Of a DNA stretch of 64,000 nt, positions 25,897-36,700 are shown piece after piece. The notes beneath the pieces were generated by a model, which saw only the letters and a program-made list of their open reading frames with translations, made no database searches and was not told the DNA's origin. Source of the DNA: DASSFG01 sp035547915 (GTDB taxonomy: Bacteria > Planctomycetota > Planctomycetia > Pirellulales > JAICIG01); assembly GCA_035547915.1 (NCBI GenBank), contig DASZTS010000039.1:1-64000 (forward strand), read 5' to 3'. A program made the translations under genes and the position numbers. The first letter of the stretch is position 1; each line of letters begins with the position of its first letter.

Positions 25897-26397
25897 ATGG
25901 ACCCATCTCGTGAAGCGATTGCTCGGGATTTACCCGGCGGACTCGATCTCGATCGACGACGCAATTACTTTCAGCTTGCGGCTGGGGCGCTGGCCGCTGC
26001 TTGCGGCGCAGTAATTGGCTTCTGTACCGCCGATAAGTGGAGCGGCCTTGCCGCAACTCTTGGTGCTTTTCTCGGTTTTGTTGCGGGAATCTTTTTGGCC
26101 GGTTTTGTCCTTATGTTTCAGCCCGCCTCTAAGATTAGCGTCGAGGCGGCGATAACCAAGCATAGAAACTTAAAGCAACGGTCGCGGCATTGGATCGGGG
26201 CTTGGGTTCTTATTGTTGCTTCCGGCGGTCTGGTAATCCCCTGGTTCGGCAACGACGATCGGCCTTGGGCCTTTGTTCTTTGTGTTGTGTGGTTATGCAC
26301 CGTCACCGGCCTTGGCGCGTTCCTTAAAGCAAGGAACGCAGCACTGAACAAGTTCGGAAAAGAGATCGAAGGCCGGCAGCCCGAGCAGCATGTTTAG
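25897..26397 (+). CDS. Four-helix membrane protein of unknown function
   Basis: 166 residues with four predicted transmembrane segments: 'FQLAAGALAAACGAVIGFC', 'AATLGAFLGFVAGIFLAGFVLMF', 'WIGAWVLIVASGGLVIPWF' and 'AFVLCVVWLCTVTGLGAFL', with a basic cytoplasmic loop 'KHRNLKQRSRH' in the middle. No recognised motif. Stands alone between mobile remnants; its codon use is like the neighbouring chromosome. Confidence 0.6.
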   Translation: MDPSREAIARDLPGGLDLDRRRNYFQLAAGALAAACGAVIGFCTADKWSGLAATLGAFLGFVAGIFLAGFVLMFQPASKISVEAAITKHRNLKQRSRHWIGAWVLIVASGGLVIPWFGNDDRPWAFVLCVVWLCTVTGLGAFLKARNAALNKFGKEIEGRQPEQHV

Positions 26398-27171
26398 GGC
26401 CGACGATCCGACCCCAAGGCATTTTTGGGCAACCCCCTATTCCGTGACACCCGCCAAGAATTTCATCGACATCCCAAATTAGGACACGGACCACGCAGAC
26501 ATCACGAAGCACCGCAGTGCCGCTACGCCCGCAAAAAAAGGGATCATGATCCGACAACGAACGCGGCTGCACGCCGCTGAAACCCTACAAAAAACCCATA
26601 CAGACAATTCCCACCGAGCTAGTCGGCAATATTGTCGACCCGCCGTGGAGGCACTGGGTAGGCGAGCCGGGGGCCCCACGGGGGATTAACCCAATCAGGA
26701 TCGGCAGAATCGCGTGCCACGACATGAGCCCGCCGACCAAGAATGTCAAAGAGAACAGCAAATGTGCCGGGTTGCCGAACGACGCACACGACTCAAAGTC
26801 TGCCGACAACTTCGACCGACGGCATTTCCTCTTATCTGCCGCCTTCGCGCTTAGCCCAACTGGGCAGTGCTTTAGAAGAGAGACTTGCGACTTCGATAGC
26901 ACTTCCTGGTATTTCCGCCTCGTGTGCGTCCACCATCACGCCTCAATCATTCCGCCAGGCCAAGAAAGACTCCGTCGCACACGCCCGAGGCATCGCACCC
27001 AGAAAACCGCGGTCGATCTTTACGAATTGATCCGATCCGGCTCGGGATTGACGTCGAAAGCCGCGGCCCGCTGACGCTCCGTCACCCCGATCGATCTCGC
27101 GTACGGACGCGCACCGCGGATGTCAATGCGCGTGGCGTTTCTGCCTGCCACTATTCTCACGTCGGTCGCTC
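26398..27171. other. Intergenic region with partial repeat copy C
   Basis: No gene I can support. Short open frames here on either strand look random or are translations of the repeat. Contains repeat copy C and the downstream flank of the RHS gene. Confidence 0.4.
26651..26691 (+). repeat. Dispersed structured repeat, copy C (3' part)
   Basis: Keeps the 3' hairpin and tail GGGGGCCCCACGGGGGATTAACC. Here the stem is CCCC/GGGG where copy A has TCCC/GGGA: a paired change that preserves the stem. The 5' hairpin is mostly lost. Confidence 0.5.
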
Positions 27172-30100
27172 CTATTCTGGAAACCAAAATTCCGGCGGGT
27201 ATACTCCGGGCGGCGCGACCTGTGCTCCTCCCCAAGGCCCCGATGGACACTGTTGCTCATACTGGCAACACGACTGGTTCCACGACACGTTGCCTGGCTG
27301 ATTTACAATTATGTATTCACTAAACCATAACAGAAACGCCTCGATCGCCGAATACGCTACTGTCGCGCCGGCCACATCCGCTTGCACAAAGTCTAGTATG
27401 CAATCCACGGCTGTAATACTGCCGATACCAAACGCACTTACTTGATTCCCAACGCTGCCAAGACAGTATGTCTGCGCTGTCGTAAGAACACCGCATGCGC
27501 AATCGAACGGAGCGGTCGCCGTACTTACCTCCGGCAAGCCGGCGTTCCACGGCATAGCATCTATAAATTGAATCCAACCGCAAATACATTGCAACAGTAA
27601 CTTGTAGCAGGGATCCCAGTTATTTAAATATGAACATAGATTGAATGGCTGATTCTGACAACCCGACGGGCAACCGTTGACGCATCCAGCGTACCAAAGC
27701 CATTGCCATCCCGACGGATATTGAGACGCGCATTCATCTTCGCAGTCATAAATGCACGATTCGATCGGCCCAAAACCCGTTGCGCTAGCCCCGGACGGAT
27801 CAGTTCGAGCCGTGGGGGTATTGTCGACATAGCAATACGCATTCATGTCGCCATGAAAAAACAGCGGATCTCGAGACAACCAGCGACCCTGCGATGCCGA
27901 CAGCCATCGGTTTCGAACATACATATTCTGCACAGCCGACACGTAATAGTACCCAGTCCTCCCTAAATACCGAAACGGATTTGCCGTCGTACCGCTTTGC
28001 AACTGCTCACCGAACGAATTGTAGACATACGTATCCGTAACGCCCTGACCGCCGTTAGTCACTCGGCCTACAGAACCGAGTGGGTCGAACAGCAAATAGT
28101 ATCCCGCGCCCGATCGCCATTGGCTAATCGTATCTCCGTACGACACACTAGACTGTGTGTACACCACCTGGGCGACATTCGCCTGATCGGTCTCCTCAAC
28201 TAGCTTTACGCCATCCCAAATCAACTTGCTAACGCCCGACGAGTCTTGTCGCTCAACGCATAGACCGTCACCATTATATGCAAATGTACTCACCACCACG
28301 CCCGGTGCCACGACTGCCAACAAACGATTTTCATAGTCCCACGTGTTGGTGGTCGCGCCACCTGCAACTGCAATCTGCACCCGCTGGTTGCCGCTTGCGT
28401 CGAAGCTAAAAGTGCTTGTGCCAGTATTGTCAATGTACTGTCGCAGTTGGTTGGCGGCGTCGTAGACGTACGTCGCCCGCACGCTGTTAGCCAGTTTGCA
28501 ACGGCGGTTGCCGCCAGGATCATAGACAAACGTCGTGTCATAGGAGTACGCGCCATTGCGTTGCTCGCGCGTTAGCTGGTAGGCGGCATCGTACGACCAA
28601 GTCAGAATCGTACCGTCTTGCTCTACGCGCCTGACGCGCTGGCCTGCGCCATCCCACGTGTCTATGTAGCTCGTAATTGTCGTTGTCGTTGAGTCGAGGT
28701 TGGCGACGCGGACCAGACGATCCGCGTCGTCGTACGCATAGCTAACGCGAACGAGGTTCGCAAGCCGCTGAACCATCACACGTGAGTTCACGTCATACTG
28801 CCATGTCGTGCGATCGTTCTGTGGATTCACGACTAGTGTCCCTAGATTTGTGGGGGAGTAGCCGTACGTAAACACTCCGCCAAACGGCTCGGTCATTGTC
28901 CGGCGTCGGCCCGCCGCATCGAAAGAGTAGGTGATTGTAAGATTCGCCGCATTAGTGACCGCCCGTGCGCGGTTTAACGAGTCGTAATGGGCAGTATAAC
29001 GGCCTGTGGCGTCGGACAACGATGTCCGATTGGACACTGCGTCGTACGTTATGGTAACCCTCGACCCGTCGGGATATTGGCGGAGTGTCGGCCGGGAAAG
29101 GCTGTCCGACACGTACGTTGTGCGATTGCCGCGTGCGTCGATTCGAAGAACCCTTTCAGACGCGATATTGTAACTAAATGTCATTGCCCGTCCGAGTGGA
29201 TCGACCTGAACTGTTTGCCGATCCAGCGCGTCCCAGACGAACGTATAGCGGTGCGCGTTCGCGTCAACCAGCGCGATGCGACGGCCGTCCGCGTCAAACA
29301 CCTGAGTTACGCGTCTTGCGAGGCCGTTAATTGTCGCAACCGTTCGGCCGAGCGGGTCGAAGAGCGTTGTTGTACAATTCGCATTGCTGTCGATTACAGA
29401 CGTTTGCCATCCGGCCGCGTTATACGCCATCGTTACCCTATAGCCTATCGGGTTTATAGTCGCGCGCATCCAGTTGGCCGCGTTATACAGAGTCGTCGTT
29501 ATTTTACCGAGAGGGTTCTGTACGCTTACGCGTCGGGAAGCCGCATCGTATGAGAAAGTCGTTCGATGCCCAAGTTGGTCGAGCGTTGCGCGAGCGCGGT
29601 TCGCTGCGTCGAATATGGTTGTGACGATGAAACCGAGTTGGTTTGTGGTGCTGGTCAGCCGGGACGCGCCATCATACGAGAGTGTCTCACGGTTCGAAAG
29701 GGCGTCAACCCGCACGGCAATGCGGCCTGCAGGATCAAAGATCATTGTGCTTCGGCGGGATAAAGCATCGAGAACGAACGTATTGTGCGACGCGGCGTCG
29801 TAGCCAAACGTGGTTCGATTACCGCCGCGGTCTATTTTAGTACGAACCCGCGAAGCGGCGTCATAGAGTGTCGTGATGCGGCGCGCTAATGGATCGATAG
29901 TCACCATAGGGCGCCCGGCACCGTCGTATATCGTAGTGTAGCGATTCCCAAGCGAGTCGACGATTGCAACCGGGCGTGAAGCAGCGTCGTAGACCGTCGT
30001 GCTAATGAAGCCAAGGGCGGTAGTCGTCGATGTTGGCCGGGACGCCGGGTTGTAACCAAAGGTTATACGTTGACCAATGGCATTGATAGACGCCACGCGC

Positions 30101-33100
30101 CGGGACGCCGGATCGTAGATAGTCGTCGCACGGCTGCCGAGCACGTTGATGGTGACAATTGGTCGTGAGGCGGCGTCATACAATGTGGTGCGGCGGTGTC
30201 CTAGTTCGTCGACCGCCGCCTTAACACGAGACAGCGAATCAAATACTATTGTTGTGAGATTGCCGAGCTGGTTCGTTACGCCTACTCGACGTGATTGCGT
30301 ATCGTATGAATAGGTCGCGCGGTTAGCTAGCTGGTCAATGGATGCTCGTAGTCGTCCGGCAATGTCGTAAATGCTCGTGAGTCGATAGCCTAATGGATTG
30401 ATGACCGCGACCGGTCGTGACGCAGCGTCGTAGACGGTTGTCGTTCGGTTGCCGAGCTGATCGACACGCGCCGTAGTGCGCCCGGCAAGGTCGAAAACGA
30501 CGGTAGAAATATAACCAAGCGGGTTCGTGACGGACACTTCATGTCCGGCGGCGTCGTAAGCTAGCGTGATCCGGTGATTTAAAGGGTCAACGGTAGCGCG
30601 CACGCGGTTTAATGAATCATAGACTACTGTGCTAACCAAGGACGTCGGTCTTTTGACGCTCACGAGGTTCGACGCAGCATCGTAGGCATATGTGGTACGA
30701 TTCGACAGAGGGTCGATTGTAGCCCGGACGCGGCCGGCCACATCGTACAATGTGGTCATAATGTGTCCGAGCGCATCTTGGACCTGTGTGGGTCGGCCGG
30801 CGTAGTCAAATCCGTAAGTCGTTCGGAAGCCAAGTGGGTTTGCCGTCGCTGCCCTTCGATTCGAGGCGTCGTAAACGATTGTCGTGACATGGTTGAGCTG
30901 GTCTGTTTCTGTTACGCGATTGCTTCGCGAATCGTAGCCGTATGTTACGCGTCCACCGGCCGAATCGATGACAGTGCGCAGGCGTCCCACGCGATCGTAC
31001 ACGTTGGTCGTCACATAGCGAAGCGGTGTGGTGGTGGTTAAAAGTGCGCCGTCGCTGTCGTACGTGTAAGTCGTGCGGTTGGATAGCGGATCGATGGTAG
31101 CACGTAGCCGGTTTTGCGAGTCCCGCAGATACGTGGTGATCGCCCCCACCGGGTTTTGCGCGGTGACGATTTGCCCGGCCAAGCTGTAGCCGTAGGTTGT
31201 GCGGTTCGAGAGCGGATCGATCACCCCCCGCAAATTGCCTGAGCCGTCATAAAGCTGCGTGGTGCGCGCGCCGCGCGGGTCGACCAAATAACGGATTTGG
31301 CCCGAAGTGGTGTAGCCGTAGGTCGTCCGGTTGCCGAGGCTGTCGACGACGGCCGTGCGCTGGTTGGAGCTGTTCCAGACGTACGAGGTGCGGTTGCCGC
31401 GCTGGTCGATGGTGGCCCGCAATCGATTGCTCGTGTCGTAGAGGTAGGTGTAGCGGTTCGAGAAGGGGTCGATGACGGCATAGAGCTGGCTCGGGTTGCT
31501 CGTGTTCCACAGGTTGGTGGTGATGCCGCCCGTGGCATCCTGTGTTGAGCGCAGCTGGTTGTTTAGCCAGGCAAACGTCGTGCGGTGGCCGAGCGGGTCG
31601 ATCACTCCGCGGATATTGCGCGGCACGTTGTGCAACAGTGTCGTTACGTGTCCGGCCGCGTCGGTGATGGCCGTGGTGCCCCAGTTGTTCCAGCCGTAGG
31701 TGATGACCGATCCTTGTGGCGTTTGTACGGTTCGGATCCAGCCGCGTGAATCGAAGCTGTAGCTGAAGCGGTTGCCGTCGGAGTCGACGCGCGCCCGCAT
31801 CCGATGGTTGGTGTCGTAGAGGAACTGCTGCGTCGTGCGATCGGGGGCCATGCGTTGCGTCAGGTTTCCGCTGCCGTCGACGGTGAAAGTCGTAATGCGG
31901 CCAGCCGCGTCGATGGTGCGCGAAATCTGATTGCTGCCATTGTATACCAGCGAGGTGGAGGCGCCGGTGGGATCGAGAATCTTAGTGACGCGATTACCAC
32001 CGTCGTAACTGAGGGTCCAGCGAGCGCCTGCTGTGTTGACGATGTTCGAGAGATAGCCGTTCGTCGACTTGTAGTTCAGCACCAACTGGTTGGGCTGGGT
32101 CTCGGTCCACGACCCATCTGAGTTCTTTACCAGCTTGTTGGGAATGCCTCCCGCCGGCGTCCAGGTGCCACTGCCGCTACTGGTGCTGTAATAGCTGCGC
32201 ACGCCGCCGTCGCCCTTAGTGACGTTGGCAATGAAGCCCATTGAGCCAGTCGTTTGCGTGACACGTTGGTTGAATAATCCCGTCCAGCCGTAACCGAATT
32301 CGCTGGTGGTGGGAAAGATGGAGTTGTAAGTCAGATCAGGTGAGGGAGCGAAAGCTGCATTCTGGGCCTGCTCGAGCAAGACGATCAGGTTACCGTTGGC
32401 GAAATTGACCGTACTGCCGGCCGACCCGAGATTGCCTACCAAGCTCATCGGACTGTTGAGTAGATTCTGCCCCTTGCTGCTGTTCGCTGGGGCGGCGCCT
32501 TGCCCCCCACTGCAGCCACAACCGCAACTTCCACCGCAACCGCAGCTTCTGCCACTGCCGCTGCAATTTGGGTTCGTATTGTTCTCGTCGCACTTGAGCT
32601 CGTATGCATTCGGCGGACACTGCCATTTGTAATGGCACTGGTCGAGCGATAACAAAATCGGCGGGACCGACATTTCGCCGCAGCAGCAGTTGCAGCCACT
32701 AGCTGGGACAGAGCACTCGCTGGGCGGGCATGCCTTTTTGCAGCAGCGCAGCGTATCGCCCGGGAACGGGGGTACTACAACCACGCACGGGCAGCCACGG
32801 GTCATGCACGTCATGCAAGTCCCGTCAGCAAACGTGAACAGGTTCATTGCCGGTCCCACTGGCACCACCGTGATGGTGTTTGGAAAATTGCAGAACACGC
32901 CATTATGCGATTGTGTCATGATGAACGGTGCTGAGACGAAATCGCTGCCTGTCGTGAAATAGTAAGCTCCTTCTCCTGGTGAGAACACCATCGTGGCATC
33001 ACAGAAATTGGGCGGAGAAAACGAGACGGTTAAGTAGCAGCCAGACGAAGCCCCGCAGATGCTCGGAAAACTGCCGGTCCAAGTCAAAGTGCTTGTATAG

Positions 33101-33222
33101 CTAAACGAGAACGTGCCGTTGGCCCCGGCGCAACTTTGGGGACAAGGGTTCGACACCTTGGTGACTCCCGACAGGGTAACCGAATATGACGGGGCCAGTT
33201 TGCATCCGCATGAGTCTACCAT
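27172..33222 (-). CDS. Giant RHS/YD-repeat protein with Cys-rich C-terminal tip
   Basis: 2,016 residues with an AAAGGA ribosome binding site before ATG 33222. Residues 1 to about 270 are Cys-rich, with CxCxxxCGC-like and glycine runs. From about 330 to 1700 there are several dozen YD/RHS repeats of the form 'GNRTTYxYDxxGRLxxxxDPLG', which build a hollow beta-cage. The RHS core 'VRNRWLSASQGRWLSRDP...YCYVDNTPTARTDPSG' lies at about 1766-1811. The 205-residue C-terminal tip is variable-type, with 17 cysteines and two hydrophobic stretches, and resembles no toxin family I know. RHS proteins encapsulate and deliver a C-terminal effector or mediate contact. No conventional signal peptide. No immunity gene is evident downstream. 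Last gene of a run with a Cys-rich protein and a glycosyltransferase. Confidence 0.9.
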   Translation of the reverse strand: MVDSCGCKLAPSYSVTLSGVTKVSNPCPQSCAGANGTFSFSYTSTLTWTGSFPSICGASSGCYLTVSFSPPNFCDATMVFSPGEGAYYFTTGSDFVSAPFIMTQSHNGVFCNFPNTITVVPVGPAMNLFTFADGTCMTCMTRGCPCVVVVPPFPGDTLRCCKKACPPSECSVPASGCNCCCGEMSVPPILLSLDQCHYKWQCPPNAYELKCDENNTNPNCSGSGRSCGCGGSCGCGCSGGQGAAPANSSKGQNLLNSPMSLVGNLGSAGSTVNFANGNLIVLLEQAQNAAFAPSPDLTYNSIFPTTSEFGYGWTGLFNQRVTQTTGSMGFIANVTKGDGGVRSYYSTSSGSGTWTPAGGIPNKLVKNSDGSWTETQPNQLVLNYKSTNGYLSNIVNTAGARWTLSYDGGNRVTKILDPTGASTSLVYNGSNQISRTIDAAGRITTFTVDGSGNLTQRMAPDRTTQQFLYDTNHRMRARVDSDGNRFSYSFDSRGWIRTVQTPQGSVITYGWNNWGTTAITDAAGHVTTLLHNVPRNIRGVIDPLGHRTTFAWLNNQLRSTQDATGGITTNLWNTSNPSQLYAVIDPFSNRYTYLYDTSNRLRATIDQRGNRTSYVWNSSNQRTAVVDSLGNRTTYGYTTSGQIRYLVDPRGARTTQLYDGSGNLRGVIDPLSNRTTYGYSLAGQIVTAQNPVGAITTYLRDSQNRLRATIDPLSNRTTYTYDSDGALLTTTTPLRYVTTNVYDRVGRLRTVIDSAGGRVTYGYDSRSNRVTETDQLNHVTTIVYDASNRRAATANPLGFRTTYGFDYAGRPTQVQDALGHIMTTLYDVAGRVRATIDPLSNRTTYAYDAASNLVSVKRPTSLVSTVVYDSLNRVRATVDPLNHRITLAYDAAGHEVSVTNPLGYISTVVFDLAGRTTARVDQLGNRTTTVYDAASRPVAVINPLGYRLTSIYDIAGRLRASIDQLANRATYSYDTQSRRVGVTNQLGNLTTIVFDSLSRVKAAVDELGHRRTTLYDAASRPIVTINVLGSRATTIYDPASRRVASINAIGQRITFGYNPASRPTSTTTALGFISTTVYDAASRPVAIVDSLGNRYTTIYDGAGRPMVTIDPLARRITTLYDAASRVRTKIDRGGNRTTFGYDAASHNTFVLDALSRRSTMIFDPAGRIAVRVDALSNRETLSYDGASRLTSTTNQLGFIVTTIFDAANRARATLDQLGHRTTFSYDAASRRVSVQNPLGKITTTLYNAANWMRATINPIGYRVTMAYNAAGWQTSVIDSNANCTTTLFDPLGRTVATINGLARRVTQVFDADGRRIALVDANAHRYTFVWDALDRQTVQVDPLGRAMTFSYNIASERVLRIDARGNRTTYVSDSLSRPTLRQYPDGSRVTITYDAVSNRTSLSDATGRYTAHYDSLNRARAVTNAANLTITYSFDAAGRRRTMTEPFGGVFTYGYSPTNLGTLVVNPQNDRTTWQYDVNSRVMVQRLANLVRVSYAYDDADRLVRVANLDSTTTTITSYIDTWDGAGQRVRRVEQDGTILTWSYDAAYQLTREQRNGAYSYDTTFVYDPGGNRRCKLANSVRATYVYDAANQLRQYIDNTGTSTFSFDASGNQRVQIAVAGGATTNTWDYENRLLAVVAPGVVVSTFAYNGDGLCVERQDSSGVSKLIWDGVKLVEETDQANVAQVVYTQSSVSYGDTISQWRSGAGYYLLFDPLGSVGRVTNGGQGVTDTYVYNSFGEQLQSGTTANPFRYLGRTGYYYVSAVQNMYVRNRWLSASQGRWLSRDPLFFHGDMNAYCYVDNTPTARTDPSGASATGFGPIESCIYDCEDECASQYPSGWQWLWYAGCVNGCPSGCQNQPFNLCSYLNNWDPCYKLLLQCICGWIQFIDAMPWNAGLPEVSTATAPFDCACGVLTTAQTYCLGSVGNQVSAFGIGSITAVDCILDFVQADVAGATVAYSAIEAFLLWFSEYIIVNQPGNVSWNQSCCQYEQQCPSGPWGGAQVAPPGVYPPEFWFPE

Positions 33223-33303
33223 GGTCGAAATCCTTTGTTGGACGCCTCAAATATTTACGATTTGTGATCGAGGAAGATGATGGGGGCCGACGGGTACTCA
33301 CCC

Positions 33304-33687
33304 CTAAGATCCACTGGCCGAGAGAGACTGATCAAAATCTCCGCAGACCTCACATTCTTTTAACGTGGTCTCTCGATGATTCGGATGGCGGCAGGCAAAA
33401 ACTTTGACGCGTACGTTGCCCAAACAGCCAGAGCACGGACGCGTTCCGATTTCCTCGCCAAGGTGGCAGCAGCCCCCCGACAACCGCTCGACCAGCCGCG
33501 GCGGCATGGTGCGCGGATTATCGGGTGGCAGCTCACGCCAACGAGGGCAGATTCGGCAGAACTCGTAGCTCACTACATGATTCGTGGCCCAGACGTTCGG
33601 ATGGGCACAAAAATAGCGACCGGCGACCCCAGTCAGTTCATGCCGTGAGTGGCAAGGGGCCAGCGGTTGCATCGAATCGGTTGCCAT
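33304..33687 (-). CDS. Cys-rich, probably metal-binding protein
   Basis: 127 residues with ordered cysteine pairs: 'YEFCRICPRWRELP', 'GGCCHLGEEIGTRPCSGCLGNVRVKVFACRHP' and 'LKECEVCGDFDQ'. The block 'CCHLG...RPCxxCxGxVRVKVFxCxHPxHxETTLxECxxCxDF' is, from memory, a recurrent planctomycete module found next to or fused with glycosyltransferases. It probably binds zinc or an iron-sulfur centre. It starts 26 bases after the glycosyltransferase stop and ends 81 bases before the RHS start, so the three genes likely form one operon. Confidence 0.75.
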   Translation of the reverse strand: MATDSMQPLAPCHSRHELTGVAGRYFCAHPNVWATNHVVSYEFCRICPRWRELPPDNPRTMPPRLVERLSGGCCHLGEEIGTRPCSGCLGNVRVKVFACRHPNHRETTLKECEVCGDFDQSLSASGS

Positions 33688-33713
33688 AAAAGTCCAGCTC
33701 CCTTTGCCCGACG

Positions 33714-36700
33714 TTAGACTCCGAGAGCCATCGCGGGCAGCGCGTTCGGCGAGCGATGCGCAGTCACGGTTTCTCCCAATGAGGCCAGTCGCTCTAGGCC
33801 TTCAAGGGCCTGACGGTTCCCTGGTTCAAGCTCCAATGCCTCGGCGAATGCACACGTCGCTTCGGAGCATTGCCCAAGATTGGCCAAGGCGTGTCCCAGG
33901 TGAACATGAACGGCGGCGTTCTTAGGTGCTAACTCGATCGACTTTCGTAGTGACTCGCTGGCGTCGGCAAAGCGGCCCAACCGCAGGTAGAGCGTACCGA
34001 GGTTGTGCTGCGCGCCGGGATTATCCGGCGTCAACCGCAGCAGGTGGGTCGTGGCCCGCTCACATTCTGCCAGATCTCCAGCTTCGAACAGCAATTGGCA
34101 GCAGGCCTGGACCACATCCGTATCGTCGGGCAGTTCGTCGACCGCCGCTTGCAAAAGGCGTCCGGCCTCAGCATAGTCTCGCGCGAGGCGCGGCGGCTGG
34201 GCCTGCCAAGCGAGACCAAGTCCGCGCAAGCCGGGCTGCGCGATCAGATCGTCCGCCAAGCAACGCAATTCGTCGAATTTTCCCAGCCGCATGAGCGTTT
34301 CACCGAGACCACGCCAGCCGTCGCGGTACTCGGGCGTGTCTGCGACTGATCGCCGCCATTCGGTTTCCGCTTTCTCAAGAGCGCCCATGTCGGCATAGAC
34401 GATCGCTAAGTTGTGGTGCGTCTTAAAGCCGAGAATTCCCGTGTCGACGCTGGTGAACTGGCGCGGGCCGCCACCGGCCAGCACCGCCAGATAGGACCGC
34501 TCAGCCTTGGCCAACAAACCGGCTTCGTGATGCAGCATCCCCTGCCGGAACAGTAACTCTGCCTCGCGCGGAAACAATCGCAGCCCCTCGGCACAAGTCT
34601 CGAGCGCGTCGGAGTGGCGACCGAGCTTCATCAGGTTGGCTGCCAGCAGAGCGTAGGTCTTGCGCACCTGTGATTCGCCGGGATCGGAGAGAGTCAAGCT
34701 GCGTTTCAAGGCCAGGATGGCTTCTTCCCATCGCTCGGCCTCGCCATACGTCATTCCCAGATTGAAATACACAAACGGATGGTCGGGCCGCTCCTGGAGG
34801 TCGAGCTCCAAAAGCCGCAAGTCACGTTCGATCTTGCGGGCCTTGCCTGCGGGCGAATGATCGGCACCGGCATGGACCACGAATAGGTCAGTCCAAGCGA
34901 TTTCGCCGCCCGCTTGGCGGATGGCAGGTATGATTTGCTCGTGAATGCGTCCTTCGAAACGCAGGTCGGGCCGATTCCGGAACAACTTAACGTGATCGAC
35001 GACGGTCAGCTCGCGGAGACCATCCTTTCCCGTACTGGGGCAATGCACCCGCGCGACACAACCAAGTAAGTTTTGTGGAGGCGGTTCTTTCTCCGCAGGT
35101 TGTAGCTTCGGGATAACTTCGCTCTCGCCCTGTTTTGGATCGTTGGAAAGCGATGCTCTCGCTTGCGAAGTCGCGCCGTCTGAAGTGAGCTGAGAGACGA
35201 GTTGACGTAGCTTATGTCCGTTTTCAGGATCGATCACATCGTCGGAATCCATCCAGAAAATCCACTCGCCGCGGGCGTGCTTGAGCGATTCGTTGCGGGC
35301 GATTGAAAAACTGTCCGGCCAGGGGAAATGATGGACCTTCGCACCCAGTTCTCGGCAAATGTCGGGCGTGGTGTCGGTCGAGCCCGTGTCGACCACGATC
35401 ATCTCATCCACCCACGGCTTGATGCTCTCCAGGCAGGCTCTGATCGTGCCCTCGTTGTCGCGGACGATCATGCATAAAGACAGCGAGCAGGAGGAACCGC
35501 TCCGGGGTCGGAGGTGCGATTTGCTCAGCCTTCGATGCAGGGCCGCATCCTGGGGACTTTGGATTTCCGTCGTCGCACTCGGCTCGCCCCATTTTTCCTC
35601 GAAGAGTTTTCGGTTCCGGTGGAGAAGTGCGCGCAGGTCGACCCCGGCGCCGTCGAACGTGCGATGGCCAAAGTGGTGAATAAACGCGTCTTGCGCGACC
35701 ACGAGTCGCCAGCCGGCGTCTCGAGCACGGCGGCAATAGTCGTCGTCCTCGTAGTTGCCGATGCCGAACCGTTCATCCAAAAGGCCGACTTGGTCGATGA
35801 CCTCTCGGCGAAGCAGCAGGCAAAAGCCGATAAGCCGCTCCACTTCTTGGATTTGCCGGGCATGTCTTTCGGCATGCTCCCAGGCAAACCCATCGAGACA
35901 GGCCAGGTTGGTGTATCCGACTTTGATGTCCTGAGAACCGCTGGCAAAATTGCTGAGCGGGCCGACGAGACCGATCGCTTTATCGTTCCCAAGCGGTCGC
36001 AGAAGCCGGGCGAGCCAGCCGCTGGTAACCAACACGTCATTGTTTAGCAGAAGAACCTGCTCTCCCCGGCTGGCGCGGATTCCTTGGTTGGCGGCGGCAG
36101 GAAAACCACGATTTTCGTGATTCTCGATCAGCCTCACATCGGGGCAGGAACGCAAATAATCGACGGTGCCATCGGTCGATCCATTGTCGACCAGGACGAG
36201 TTCGTAGGGCTCATCCGTAAGAAAACGAATGCTAGCGAGACAGGCACGCGTGCACTCAAGTTGGTTATGGGTGACGATGACGATCGAAGTCATCGAATGA
36301 TGGGCCTGGTCTACGACGGCGGCTTCAATCGAGTAACGGGTGACTCGGCTTTCGTCCGTCGGTGTCCCCGCACTTGCGGCGAATCGTCGATCGGCGCGTT
36401 CGTGCGCCTCGCCAGGCGATGACGACATGCCAACAATCTCGAACCCCGCTCGACAGAAGATCTTTTCCAACTCGCGGCGCGTAAAAAATCGCACGGGCGA
36501 CGCCTGCGGACAACCTGCACGGTTGGAAACACTGTTCCCTGCCGATTGGTCGGCGATCCAACGACCATCAATCAACGCGCTGACAAACGATTCCTGGCGT
36601 ACATTGGCGACCGCGGCCGACAGACGGCCGCCTGCCTTAAGCAAGGCGCGAAGGCGACGAAGGAAGGCAAGAGGATCGCGCACGAGTTCCATTGCCGCGC

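Noticed and set aside
26585..26902. Minus-strand frame with a membrane-like segment (LLFSLTFLVGGLMSWHAILPILIGLIP)
   Set aside because: It runs through repeat copy C and its similarity to frames across other copies comes from the repeat, not from a protein family.
27172..33222. Repeat array as CRISPR or tandem DNA repeats
   Set aside because: Periodicity comes from YD protein repeats with variable DNA; no identical repeats or spacers.
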